DNA of 64,000 nucleotides from Apricaphanius iberus (GCA_028564705.1 JAPXFQ010000166.1:2604001-2668000), one strand, 5' to 3'. Positions 14,001-28,323 are shown, numbered from the stretch's first letter. The notes: generated by a model from the sequence alone, not told the origin. A program made the numbers and translations.

Positions 14001-17000
14001 AATATTATTTATTGTCTCACAGGGGGCGTGTTCCTAAAAAGAAAGTTGATCAAAATACCAATTTATTCTAAAATAAGATGTAAGTCGGTATGCTGTGTTT
14101 CCCTACCGTGTGGACTAACTCGACTGGATGTGCTTGGTGCTGTCTCAGACTGTCCTGTTGCTCTGCCTTTCTCTTTCTCCCTCTTCATCTCGGTGATTCT
14201 CTCCCTCCTTCGCCTCCTCTTCGGCCGTTTTAGCACTCTCTCCTGTCTCTGATCATCTCGGCCTTCCCCTCTATCACTTTTCTGTCGCTCCTCTCTCTTC
14301 TTCCCCATCGTCTCTTCCGTCCACTTTACTCACCAGGTTACTCTCTGTTTTTCTAGCCTTTGTCTTTGGTGAGAAAAACCTTGAGATGCTTCGTTGTCGC
14401 TTCATTTCTGTAGAATTTAAAGTAATTGTACCTTTTTTCTGGACAACCGTAAAGATTTCACCTTCTCTGACTTAGTTTACATGTTGCAAAAATTATGATT
14501 TTCAATTTTTATCGCCTCAAATAGTTTCAAAACTATCAGCATAGAGCTAGAAATTATATTATATTTTGTAAGATGGCATAGTTTCCTCTTTCCTGGTGTG
14601 CTCCTGCCTTCTGTGTGCAGGTTGGCTTCTCTCTCACTTACCGCCTTTCAGAAGCGTCTGGAGTTGATGTGCGGTTACGTCGTGCTGCATTCATTGTTGT
14701 CGGAAAAAGGAGCTTCATGCGCTTAACGTCCGATTTTACACAACTATTTATTGATTTCATAGTCGCTGGCTGGGGTGGCAGCTGTGGTGGCAAGGCTTTC
14801 TTTTAGGGTGGCAAATGCCTGTTCTGTTTAGTGATAATTTTAGTCAGTCCTGTTTTAACATCTTCATCCTGCTGAGTTATTTGTTGTATTTTCTTGTGTT
14901 TATTCATTTCCACAAATGACTTGCACTTGGTGCCTCATTTTAGGTTCACCCTAAGCTGTTCCACATTCTTTTAATTGGATTCCCCTGCATCTTGCCACAT
15001 CATCACCTCCACAGTATTTATACCCCTAATTTTCTATTAAAATTATTGTAAAATCCTCCACATATCTTGCGATGCTGCTCCTTGATGTTCTCTCTCCATG
15101 TTTCCTGATTTTTTTTTTCTTTAAGTCTGTTTTCTTATTTTTTTATTAACTAAAAGTTCATTGTGACAATTCCTGACTCCTGTCTGTATCTTGGACCCTC
15201 TTCAACAACAAAAAATAACAGTCATTTTACAGAATAAAAAAAAAAACAGTTCTTATGTATCTTTTTACAATCAGTGGCAGATCTGAACATATTTTAAAGG
15301 AGAATTAAAAGTATTTCATACTGATGAGCTTACAATGTTTTTAGTTTTTTCAAAACGTTATTGTCAAATTATGTATTTGTTATTATTTATGCTATATATT
15401 ATACATTTATGATATATATCTATTTCACATAGTTTTATTTAATCTTTTTTACTTTGAGGATTTTGCCATTCCATATGCAGCAGGCGGTGTTAGACTAAGG
15501 GCTGTAACTTTGTAAGTTTTAAGGGACCTAAAATTTTATTTACAATTATATTTTTTGTTGAATTGATATTTCATTTGAAGACAGGGAAATTTTTTGGACA
15601 AATAAGTAATTATTTAATTTTTAGAATTATGACTTAAGGACCAAAAAACTTAGAAGGGAAATTGCCCCTCCTTTCCCCCAGTCAGATCCACCCCGTTACA
15701 ATAGACAAGTTAATTAACAGAAACTTTACTTTACAGGTATAAACCTGGAATAGAATAGAATAGAATAAAAACATCATTTTTTTTATCCCACAGGGGGAAT
15801 TTCAGGTGTAACAGCAGCAAGTTAAAGATAAACAGAAGCATGCAAATTCAAACTACAAGCTCAAATTAAATCTGAAATATTTATTTTAATAAGCAGATGA
15901 AAATAAACTTAAAATTTGATTCACAAAACTTGAAAAAATAAATAAATTAGTATTTCTAATTTAATCAGTTTTTTTCAGGGGAACATCAGTCATGATCCTT
16001 TGGCTTCAGAACTGTTTATCCTGCACGTTTGCCTAACTCCTGTGCACTAAAAGGCTTTTCTAGTTACTTGAATACTTTTACTTAATTTCCCTCATCATGA
16101 ATCTGTAGTTAATTGCATTTTTTTATTTCTATTCCTGATCTCCTTCTTTTACAAGCTGCTTCCTGGCTCTGGCTCTGCTCAGATTTTCGCATCATTCAGC
16201 TCCAGAAAGGAGCTGTAACAACATCACCCAGTAATTATTATATTATGTGCAGAGCAAACTGAGCAGAGCAGAACTTCGAGAAGAGAAACAGCTGCAAGCA
16301 GTTGACAGTATTTTCTGAAAAACACAGAGTAAGACAAAAATACAGAATATATATTGATGCTAAAAAAGCATTTGCTAATCCAGTAACTCACATGATAAAA
16401 TGCTCTCCTGCTGAGAGACTTTAGAGAAAAAACAAAAACGTATGTGTCCACATATACGTAGACATGTGGGCTTGAATTAATAAACAGCTCATTTGTAAAG
16501 CCATGTGAGATGCCCAGAAGACCCATCAACCAGAACGTGGCAGCAGTTCCAACATCAAATCTCTAATGAATGCACAAACCCAGCAGGACCAGCTGGAAAC
16601 AAACATCCGACACTGAAAGAAAACCATATTAGGAACCTTGTGTTATGGATGCACATACTGCCACACGATCTGTATTCCTTGCTTACTTTTGACGCCTGCC
16701 GGTGCCACCGCTGGTAGTCTGCAAGCGTGTCGAAATTGACAAAGTAAGTTTGTGCCTGTGATCCGGCGGAGCTGAACATCAGACAGTGCTGCCTCCGCTT
16801 CACCTCCTCAACCTCAACACAAGGAACAAAGAGAGGAAGTCACAGAATGAGATTATCGATTTCCATTATGTTAGCAAACTTAAGATAACGTCTATGTGGT
16901 TAAAAATGTCAAATAGTCCAACTCTATTTTTTATCATTCCTACAATATAGTCATGCTGAGTGAAGCCTCTACCAGTATTAGCTAGATTAGAAATGTAGAA

Positions 17001-20000
17001 AGCTCCATAAAAACATTGAAAATGTTCCATGAACTATGAGTAGCTACAACACCCAATCAAGCTGCCAGTCTGACCAATTTGAATTCATTCGCACTGCCTA
17101 CTTTCCTGACTTGTTAAGATTTGTTTTTCAGTTTTATAGATGTTCAGTCATCTCATATGTTTCCAGTCATCTAATACTGACTGCATAGAGCTGAAGTTAA
17201 ATGATCCGATTCGTCTTTGGTTACACGCAATCTGATAAGGGAAAATGAGTGAATAAAAAAGTCTTGGCTTGTCATAAGTTAGACCATTTATTTATTAATT
17301 AGACCAATGAAGCGCTGTTTGTGCAACCAAATGGTAACTCCAATGATCAGTGGAGAGAACCATCATTTACACCAAGGCAGAGGTTAAATGTTCCTGTTTG
17401 CTCATCTTTGATAATAGTCTCCAAGATTATATATTTTGGAGAGGAAACTGAAGGCTGAGGATACCGTCAGCCAATAGAAGGAGCACCTCTTGAGGATCTT
17501 CTTCCCACCAGCATCTCCTCTCTTCATTGAAGAGGAGCTTAAGAACTTGGGAATAGTGGTAGTAGAGTCGGGGTGGTAAAAAAAGCTTCCTTTCAGCAAG
17601 ATGCTAAAAGCAGATGAGATTCATTCAAGCTGTCGACATGGTTGGTCTGTCGGGGTTGAGACAACAGCACCCTCATTATTGTTGCATCATTATTGCACAG
17701 AGGAGTGAAACAACTCCTGGCTGGCAGGCTGGCTTTGCGATCCCATTTTTTAAGAAAGTGAAATAGTGAGTCTGTTTAAAGAATAAGGGGGTCACAATTC
17801 TCAACCTCCTTGGGAAAGCTCATTTCAGGTTAATGGAAAGGATCCAAGGGGAATCATGTAGCTTCTCTCCTGGACATGGAACCGTGGACCTGATCGTTAC
17901 GCTTGCAGACTGCCATGGTTTTGATGATCTCAAAAATGCTTACAACCTGCTGAGGGAGTACTGGGTCACAGGGATCCATGTAGAGATTATAAAGTCTTCC
18001 TTTAATCAAAGCAACAGTCAGCACAACGTCAATACAAGTTGGAGACCTGGAAAAAAAAAGCTGCCATTTTTCTCTAATTCTGTTTTTCATGTTAACGATT
18101 TTAAGATATAGCTGTTAATAGTACACTGTCTGATTTGTGAGCCTTGTGGTCTTATCTTTGTTTTCTGCAGATGATGTGGTTCTGTTGCTTTTCCAGCCAT
18201 GAGGTTGAGCATGTACTATAGTCTCTCCCAGCCAAGTGTAAAACAGGATGATATTCAGCTTCTTTCAGTCTGAGGTTTGGGTTTGCACTCAGAATGAGGT
18301 AAACTGCTCCCCTCAGTTCTTGGGTCAGTCTCTGCATCAATCTGAGATGTACAGTCGTGGCCAAAGGTTTTGAGAATTACATAAATATTGGAAAAGTTGC
18401 TGCTTAAGTTTTTATAATAGCAAGTTGCATATACTCCAGAATGTTATGAACAGTGATCAGATGAATTGCATAATCCTTCTTTGCCATGAAAATTCCACTG
18501 CATTTCATTGCTGTCATTAAAGGACCTGCTGAGATCATTTCAGTAATCATCTTGTTAACTCGGGTGAGAATGTTGACGAGCACAAGGCTGGAGATCATTA
18601 TGTCAGGCTGATTGGGTTAGAATGGCAGACTTGACATGTTAAAAGGAGGGTGATGCTTGAAATCATTGTTCTTCCACTGTTAACCATCGTGACCTGCAAA
18701 GAAAGGCATGCAGCCATCATTGTGTTGCATAAAAATGGCTTTACAGGCAAAGATCTTGTGGCTACTAAGATTGCACCTAAATCAACAATTTATAGGATTA
18801 TCAAGAACTTCAAGGAAAGAGGTTCAATTCTTGTTAAGAAGGCTTCAGGGCGTCCAAGAAAGTCCAGCAAGCGCCAGTATCGTCTCCTGAAGAGAATTCA
18901 GCTACGGGATCAGAGTGCCACCAGTGCAGAGCTTGCTCAGTAATGGCAGCAGGCAGGTGTGAGAACATCTGCACACACATTGAGGCGAAGGCTTTTGAAA
19001 GATTACCTGGCGTGAAGAAGGGGCAGCAAAGAAGCCACTTCTCTCCAAAAAAAACATCAGGGACAGATTGATCTTCTGCAGAAAGTTTGGTGAATGGACT
19101 GCTGAGGACTGGGGCAAAGTCAGATTCTCCCATGTAGCCTCTTTCTGATTGTTCGGGGCATCTGGAAAAAGGCTTGTCCGGAGAAGAAAAGGTGAGCGCT
19201 ACCATCGGTCCTTTGTCATGCCAACAGTAAAGCATCCTGAGAAGCATGTGGGGTTGCTTCTCATCCAAAGGAATGGGCTCACTTACAATTTTTGCCCAAA
19301 AACACAGCCAAGAATAAAGAATGGTACAAAAACACCCTCCAACAGCAACTTCTTCCAACAATCAAACAACAGTTTGGTAAAGAACAATGCATTTTCCAGC
19401 ACGATGGAGCACCGTGCCATAAGGCAAAAGTGATAACTAAGTGGCTCGGGGACCAAAACGTTGAAATTTTGGGTCCATGGCCTGGAAACTCCCCAGATCT
19501 TAATCCCATTCAAAACTTGTGGTCAATCCTCAAGAGGCGGGTGGACAAACAAAACCCCAGTAATTCTGACAAACTCCAAGAAGTTATTATGAAAGAATGG
19601 GTTGCTCTCAGTCAGGATTTGGCCCAGAAGTTGATTGAGAGCATTCCCAGTCGAATTGCAGAGGTCCAACACTGCAAATACTGACTCTTTGCATAAATGT
19701 CATGTAATTGTCGATAAAAGCCTTTGAAACGTATGACGTGCCTGTAGTTATATTTCAGTACATCACAGAAACAACTGAAACAAAGATCTAAAATAAGTTT
19801 AGCAGCAAACTTTGTGAAAACTAATATTTGTGTCATTCTCAAAACTGAATGTCGTTGGGAGGGGAGATGGGTTTGGGTTTCCTCCATTTCCCCTATGATC
19901 TAGAAAAAACAAAACTGACAAACGGACGGATGGACATCACTGTTTTAAATTGCTCTTAAACAAGTCAGTATAGAATTGTAGCCCCTATCCTGTGGAGGCT

Positions 20001-23000
20001 GAGATGTCAATGAAAATTCAGATTATGAAACTTGATGGATTCTCACCTTTCCACCCACCAGGGGTAGAATGTGCATCTTCCCTGCCAGACTATCTTTCAC
20101 AGAGGCCACTATTAAACATGTGCCGCAGAGAATAACCTGCCGCTCTGCCCACTTGTGCAGCTGCGTCTTGCCTTTTCGGACGCTGAATACACCCTTCAAC
20201 AAGGTCCGCTCCTGCTGGTCTGCATTCACTGGTCTCTCTGGAAGGAAAAAAAACAAAACACAGAGGTTAATAGGAGGCCCACAGGCATTTATCTAATGCA
20301 CAAGAGTCCTTAATTCTGTTCAGAGAAAAAGAGACATCTAATTATTGGCAAGTGTTCAGGCTCTACACAGAGTAGATGTTTCCAGAAAATGAAGTCATAG
20401 AGAAAGTCACGAATCAGTCTGATATCACCTGTTTATTATAGTTTCACTGTTCCAGGAACTTGTCTTGCATCACTACTCCTGACAGAAATGGCTTCCTATC
20501 TTCCATAGCATACATCAGTGAAATATATTTTCAGAAATTATCTTTCTCAGTAAAAAAAAAAAAACATTGATGCAGAATAAAAATATGTGAAAACGTTGGG
20601 GGTTTATGCTACTGTGACAAAGGATGTTAGATGTATGGATAAATGAGTCAGCTTTTGTTACATTGAAAGTCATTCTGTTCAATTAAATTCTGCCAGCTTG
20701 CACAGCAGATAGACGTTAGACTGCAGAGCTGCTGTCTCTGCCAGCTTTCAAGAACACTCAGGTAAGAGACAAGCCAATTAAGCTCATAGGAGAAAGATTC
20801 CACCGCAGACTGTTGTCCACTGTTTTTAAATTTCTCTCAAACCAACTTATACTTCCTGCCAAGATGCTCCTGGAAATCTGCTTGCTGTAGTGCATTTTAT
20901 CCAGCTCTTTTTTTTCTCCATGTCCCTTTCATCTTGCAAGGGCATCCAAACGTAAAGAAATCTTTCTCATGTTGTTCCGCAGAAAGAAAAAAAAAAAGAT
21001 TCTGAGCAAGCTAAGTGTGCCTGACAAAGGATTGGTTGGCTACAGCTTCATGTCAGTCTCTGACAACTGGAGAAAATTAGAGACCCAAGCTTATATGTAA
21101 AATGTTTTGTGCGGTGGAAAACTAACAATGAACATCACACTGAACACATGGTGAAACGATGATAAAACATGTTAGTAGTTGCCTTATGCTGTAGGGAGCC
21201 TTTTTGTCAAGCAGGGACAGGAAAGCTCATCAGAATTGATGGAAAGCTCAAAGTCCAAACAAAACCAATTCAGTTGGTTGAAAATGTATGTTCAAGAAAA
21301 TCTTTATCCAGTCTGACTGAACTGGAGCTATTTTCTAAGCAGGAATCCACAAAACTTCCAGTCTCTGAAAAGCTTTTAGAAGGATACCCCAAAAGATGTG
21401 CAGCTGTAGACGCAGTGAAAGGTGGTTTTACAGAGCATAGACTTAAGGCGGCTTTATACAAAAATGCACGGCACACATTTGAGATTGTTTTTTTTGGGGG
21501 AATAAACTTGAAGTGCATGTATCATTTTTTCGTTCTCTTCATCACTATCCTAATAAAATATGCTGAAGTTTCTGCCTGTGATTGGACTCCATTGAAAACA
21601 CTAAAGTAATAAATATTTTTATAAGGAAATGTAGTTTCTATTTTGCAGATCCACTACAACCACCTGTGTGCAAATCAGAGGCACATTTACGCAACACCAA
21701 CGCAAAAGCCCCAGCCTTCAGGAGCCAACTTCTAAAGCAAATACACATGCTATCCCTCACTGTCGGCAGGGTTATTAGTTGCCAGGGAAACATGTTGCTC
21801 ACAAAATCAAAGTCCAATCTGAGTCGGTAAATCTCCATACTGTCTCCTGCAATCTCTCACAGCTCTGCAGAGAGCCAAGCAAATCTATTACATCCAGCTG
21901 ATTATAAATACTGTTGACCGTTCCCAGCAGCTCCAAAGGGGTTTGGTGACTCGGTCATAGCATGTTGTGTAATATTGTATCCTCAAGACGCCGTGCTGCT
22001 TCCACTTAGCTAATGATCAACCAGGGTCAAACTCCCTTTAAGTGGATGGTGTTAAAAACCCAGGGACGGGGAGGCGAGAAGCAGATCAGTCAAACGTGTG
22101 ACCTCTTATCTCTTCAGTCAAGTGTGTCTGTGGCCTTCACCAAGAAATTTCTGGGACATCACGCTTCATGTGACATGACAGACGAGACACAAGGGGTAAA
22201 TTCTGTTTGCTGGAGAATAGTACCAGAGAAGCAGCAGTAAAGAGGGCGGAAGGAAGGGAGGAAAACAGGATGAGGGTGACATTAAAGGGAAACTGGGATT
22301 AGATAACATTAATCCCCAATTTACCCCCCCAAAAATGTAATTATTTTATAAAATTTTAATGAATTGGCATTATACTGTATACATTATCTATTAATCAGAT
22401 CCATACGTCTGAACTAAGCCAGATACTTTATAGGTCCAGCAATGCAAACATAGCATTATATGTAAACTGGAGGACGTATAGATGTAAGATAATGGAAATA
22501 AAAAATACCTTTTCTCGCATTTTTACAAGACAAGCTAAATAACAATGAGCATGATTTGCAGAGCAGGGACAAATGTTGCTGCCTCTGAGTTTGCTTTTTT
22601 TAAATCTTACAATGTTTTTACCTGCACAGCTGTGATTTTGCTAACCATAACAAAAATGTTTTTAATGTCAGCTTGCATTTTCTCTGGCTCCTTCTGTTTG
22701 TAAAGATAAACTAGTGGGGGCAATTTTGCTCATCAGTATTAAAATATTTAATCATCATTTTAGACTAAAACAAGATTGCTGCTTTAAAACAGCCTGCCAC
22801 CAACAGCAAGTATATTTTTGCAACTTTAAAAGTTGAATAAAGTCAACTTTATTCCTCAAAAAGTTAAATACAGCTTTTAATATCCCATAAGAAAAGCCTT
22901 AAAAAAGTAATAGTAAGTACAGAATCCCTAAAGATATGCTTACGTTGGATCTTTAAATCATAAACCATTTCATATTAGACATATATGGAGTACACGAAAA

Positions 23001-26000
23001 ACACATACACCGCTGTTAAAATTTGAGATTGTCATAATGAAAAAAGATGACATCATAAAACTCATTTAAAAATTCACTCAGCTTTAACGTCACATATACC
23101 CAAAGCCGGATTAACCATATGGGCAACTGGGCAATTGCCCAGGGGCCCACGACCTCTAAAGGGCCGAGGGCAGCAAGGACACAAGCAAAGTACTGTATCT
23201 GGTAATCTCCCGCTATATATTAAACAAACTGTCCACGCTGGCTTTTGCGCTGCAAAGAGAGACGTTGTCCTGCGTATTACTTTAAACGTGAGTTGGGAGC
23301 GTTGGAGAATCCGTATGCGAACTGACTAATGAACAGAGGCCCTCTTAGACCCTCTTCTCATTGGTCAGTCCGTATGAGGTGGGTCAAAGTTTACGCTGAG
23401 CGGGTTACGTCACGTCAAGCGTTGCTACTACATGAGAAAAAAAAGACATGGAGAAGCTAAGCGGGAGCGCGAAGCGGAAATTAAAAAAGGAAAAGGACAT
23501 AAGAAATGCAAAAAATTTAAAGTATATACCTAAAATAGGTCATTTCTTCACTCCTATTAATGTTACAGATAGTTCTGTTAAGTCAGCTTCCGTCAACGAC
23601 GAGGACCACTCAGCTAGCCAGGACTCCTCTATATGGCCAGCGCCAGCTTACGTTTACAGCCCGGAGAGCGAGGAGCCAGCAGGAACGTCAAGCAACAAAC
23701 CCGAGGCAGCGAGTCTGATCGTTGAGGGAAGCGGTGATGGCAGGTCTTCCAGTCTCACCGCCACCTGAGCCGTTTGTCGAGTCTGGGAGCAGCCACTGCA
23801 TCTCAACGCCTTTACTCCCAAGGGATCCTGCACTGTGGGGGGCCCTTACGGAGCGGCTCCGCGAAGACGCGATTTGCCGAGGGCTTTCCAGAACCGGGCC
23901 GCCAAGTATCCTGCATCGCTAAGGGAGTCCGGACTTGGAAGTAGGACACGCTCCCTCACCAACGATTTGCTTCACTGCCAGCTCCCAAACAATCAAATTG
24001 TGCCAAGGGAATGGCTTCTTTCCTCGCCGTCAACTGGATCAGTTTATTGCTATGCCTGCAAACTTCTGTCACCCCAAAAGCACGCATTTATCAGCGGATT
24101 CTGCGATTGGAAACATCCAGAGAGGATTAGTGATCACGAAAAGAGTGCAGAACATAAACAAAACATGCTGTCTTTATTGCACGGATCTAAATATGAATGC
24201 AGAGTGGACGCTTCTCTAACCCGACAGCGTGACGCAGAACAGCAGTACTGGAAGGAAGTCCTCAGACGTGTTGTGGCTGTTATTACATTTTTGGGAGCGA
24301 GAGGACTGCCATATCGAGGTGACAATCAACTGTTGGGCTCTGCGCACAATGGGAACTATGTGGGACTGCTTGAACTGATAGCGGAGTTTGACCCCTTTTT
24401 AAAGGAGCACTTTGAGAAACATGGCAATAAGGGTAGAGGTAAGCCATCTTACTTGTCATCAACTGTGTGCGAAGAATTTATTTCATTAATGGGTAAAAAA
24501 AACTAAGCAAGTGATTGCAGAGGAAATCAAACGTGCAAAATATTTCTCTGTAATTGTTGATTCAACACCAGATTTAGCACATGTAGATCAGCTCACATTT
24601 GTTTTTCGTTTTGTCAGTGCGGATGGCAGAGTAATGGAAAGATTCCTGGGGTTTGAGCCCATCCACAGCCACACAGGTGTCAGTCTAGCTGAATCTGTGA
24701 TTGAAATGGTGCGATTCTTGGGGTTAGACTTGTCAAACTGTCGTGGCCAAAGTTACGATAATGCTAGCAACATGGCTGGCAAATACAGCGGGCTCCAGGC
24801 GCACTTGAAAAAAAAAAACCCGCTAATTCATTATACTCCGTGTGCTGCCCATTCTCTGAACCTCGTTGGTGTTAACTGCGTTGATAATTGCTGTGAGGAG
24901 GTTAACTCTTTTTTTGAACTGCTACAGTCTCTGTATAGATTTTGTAGTGCATCAACACATCGCTGGAATACAGTTTTCAATGATAGTGAACATAACGTTA
25001 AATACACTTTTAAATCCCTCAGCACCACCCGATGGAATTGCAGAGCAGACTCCACAAAAGCTCTCAAAGAAAATTACACAGCAATTAGAGATACACTACC
25101 GTTCAAAAGTTTGGGCTCACATTGAAATGTCCTTATTTTTGAAGGAAAAGCACTGTACTTTTCAATGAAGATAACTTTAAACTAGTCTTAACTTTAAAGA
25201 AACACACGCTATACATTGCTAATGTGGTAAATGACTATTCTAGCTGTAAATGTCTGGTTTTTGGTGCAATATCTACATAGGTGTATAGAGGCCCATTTCC
25301 AGCAACTATCACTCCAGTGTTCTAATGGTACAATGTGTTTGCTCATTGGCTCAGAAGGCTAATTGATGATTAGAAAACCCTTGTGCAATCATGTTCACAC
25401 ATCTGAAAACAGTTTAGCTCGGTACAGAAGCTACAAAACTGACCTTCCTTTGAGCAGATTGAGTTTCTGGAGCATCACATTTGTGGGTCAATTAAACGCT
25501 CAAAATGGCCAGAAAAAGAGAACTTTCATCTGAAACTCGACAGTCTATTCTTGTTCTTAGAAATGAAGGCTATTCCATGCGAGAAATTGCTAAGAAATTA
25601 AAGATTTCCTACAACGGTGTGTACTACTCCCTTCAGAGGACAGCACAAACAGGCTCTAACCAGAGTAGAAAAAGAAGTGGGAGGCCGCGTTGCACAACTG
25701 AGCAAGAAGATAAGTACATTAGAGTCTCTAGTTTGAGAAACAGACGCCTCACAGGTCCCCAACTGGCATCTTCATTAAATAGTACCCGCAAAACACCAGT
25801 GTCAACATCTACAGTGAAGAGGCGGCTGCGGGATTCTGGGCTTCAGGGCAGAGTGGCAAAGAAAAAGCCATATCTGAGACTGGCCAATAAAAGAAAAAGA
25901 TTAAGATGGGCAAAAGAACACAGACATTGGACAGAGGAAGACTGGAAAAAAGTGCTGTGGACGGATGAATCCAAGTTTGAGGTGTTTGGATCACAAAGAA

Positions 26001-28282
26001 CGTTTGTGAGACGCAGAACAACTGAAAAGATGCTGGAAGAATGCCTGACGCCATCTGTTAAGCATGGTGGAGGTAATGTGATGGTCTGGGGTTGCTTTGG
26101 TGCTGGTAAGGTGGGAGATTTGTACAGGGTAAAAGGGATTCTGAATAAGGAAGGCTATCACTCCATTTTGCAACGCCATGCCATACCCAGTGGACAGCGC
26201 TTGATTGGAGCCAATTTCATCCTACAACAGGACAATGACCCAAAACACACCTCGAAATTGTGCAAGAACTATTTAGAGAAGAAGCAGGCAGCTGGTATTC
26301 TATCGGTAATGGAGTGGCCAGCGCAGTCACCAGATTTGAACCCCGTTGAGCTGTTGTGGGAGCAGCTTGACCGTATGGTACGCAAGAAGTGCCCATCCAA
26401 CCAATCCAAATTGTGGGAGCTGCTTCTAGAAGCGTGGGGTGCAATTTCTCCAGATTACCTCAACAAATTAACAGCTAGAATGCCAAAGGTCTGCAATGCT
26501 GTAATTGCTGCAAATGGAGGATTCTTTGATGAAAGCAAAGTTTGATGTAAAAACAATCTTATTTCAAATAAAAATCATTATTTCTAACCTTGTCAATGTC
26601 TTGACTCTATTTTTTATTCATTTCACAACGTATGGTGGTGAATAAGTGTGACTTTTCATGGAAAACACAATAATTGTTTGGGTGACCCCAAACTTTTGAA
26701 CGGTAGTGTATATTAGCCAAAATATCATTAGACTGTGATGAGAAAACACAAACCAAACTCGAAGCTGCTGCATTGGTCACAAAACTTGATAAACTGGAGA
26801 CAGTAATAATGACTATGCTGTGGGACCAGGTACTGCATAGATTTAAGGCAACAAGTGACCGACTCCAAAAGAGTGATATGGATTTAGCTACTGCTCTTGG
26901 ACTTTTGCGCTCACTGCTTTCATACGTTGGCACTTTGAGAGAACAGTTTTCAGAGCTTGAACTCGTGCGGTCAGTGTGACACAAAACTACCAGTTTGACA
27001 TTCAACGTGTGAGAAAAATAAAGATTTGCAGATGAGTCTGCTGATGACAGTGAAGTAGCCTTTAATGACAGCAGTCTGAAATTTAAAGTTGAAACATATT
27101 ACGTCATCATTGACAGACTTTATTCATGCTTATCCAAGCGCATAAATGAGCTGAGGACCACTATGTCACAGACACGGCTCTCTGCACTTTCTCTCTTAGC
27201 CATTGAACATGAACTTGTTAGTGGCCTTGATTTTGAAGATATCATACATCAGTTTGCACAGTCAAAGTCCAGAAAAAAGCCAATATAAGATGCCAAATTA
27301 AAGCATGCACTTCCTCATTGTTTAGGATTAAAATTGTGTGTTTTGCCAGGTTTTGCAGTATTTATTTTTATATAGTCTTCTAGAGAGATATTGTGTCAGA
27401 ATTTTCCTTGAGGTCCCAGCTTTATAAAAATGCTGCAAATTGTTGTGGAGGGATAAATGGCAGATTTCAAATGTTTGTGTTGGACTAATAACTTGATTGC
27501 CTTGTTGAATTGTAAGGAGACAGGATCACCCTGTAAGGGTGATTTCTGCTTAAAATGAGCGGAGGACCAAAATGTTTCTTGATTCTGTGGTTTTCTGTGA
27601 TAACTCTATCAATTCATTACATTTCTGTTGGGAATGAGTGTTGTTAAATAAACAATGGTTTGAAAGTGGTTGCTTATTAATTCTTTTTTTAATGGAGGAT
27701 ACTTCTCTCCTTAAAGTAGTGGGTCAATTTTACCAGATTGTAACATATGCTGATGTATTTTGTTTTCATAGCATAATATGTGAGTGAATATCTTTCATAT
27801 GAGAGATTGTAGTGCATTTGTAGTTCTATGAGCATTATATTGATGAATCAAAATACACCTGATGACAGTTAGAATTTGAAGTATTGAGTGTAAATTACAG
27901 TAATATATTCTTTATATGACCATATTATGGTGATCCTGGGGTCGTGATGATGGGGCCCTTGAATATTGTGCCCAGGGTACAACAAAGTGTTAATCTGGCC
28001 CTGCATATACCAGTACATATATCCTGTACAAATCACCTAAAAACAACCAATATGGTATAATTGTAATAAACTCGTTGCATAAGTATTAACAAACTAATAC
28101 TTTGTGGAAAAGGCAAATGTAGATATATATAGTAATGCAATGCTTTTTCATTATTTACATCACAAAAACCTGGCATACCAAGGCTGTGTAGGCTTTTTAA
28201 ATCCACTGTACGCAAAAATGTTAAACACCTTCACAACAAAGACAAAAAACATAAATAAGATCCTAAAAGATAAAACAGGCCT

Positions 28283-28323
<41 letters not shown>

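Larger units (their letters stand above)
23448..27288 (+). pseudogene. hAT transposase, frameshifted and split by an insertion
   Basis: The frame starts at ATG 23,448 ([17 protein letters not shown]), shifts near 23,760-23,850, and continues with a TTF-type zinc finger ([28 protein letters not shown] at ~24,045-24,170). It shifts again in a run of A at 24,494-24,501, then has the RNase-H-like core ([47 protein letters not shown]) to 25,093. After the Tc1-like insertion it resumes at 26,711 and breaks again near 26,980. It ends with the hAT dimerisation motif ([20 protein letters not shown]) and stop at 27,288. The order matches ZMYM1-like hAT proteins. Not functional. Confidence 0.88.
23102..28003 (+). 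mobile_element. hAT transposon (ZMYM1-like transposase family), nested
   Basis: The element is bounded by an exact 8-base duplication CATATACC at 23,094-23,101 and 28,004-28,011, the hallmark length for hAT. The ends are short inverted repeats: AAAGCCGGATTAA on the left, and CAGGGCCAGATTAA as the reverse complement of the right. One end base is ambiguous. Inside is a broken transposase with a TTF-type zinc finger and a hAT dimerisation end. A complete Tc1-like element (25,094-26,708) is inserted in its coding region at a TA. Confidence 0.92.

Noticed and set aside
21169..21609. 146-codon plus-strand open frame in phlpp2 intron 3
   Set aside because: No recognisable domain, no splice partners and ordinary intron composition; likely chance.
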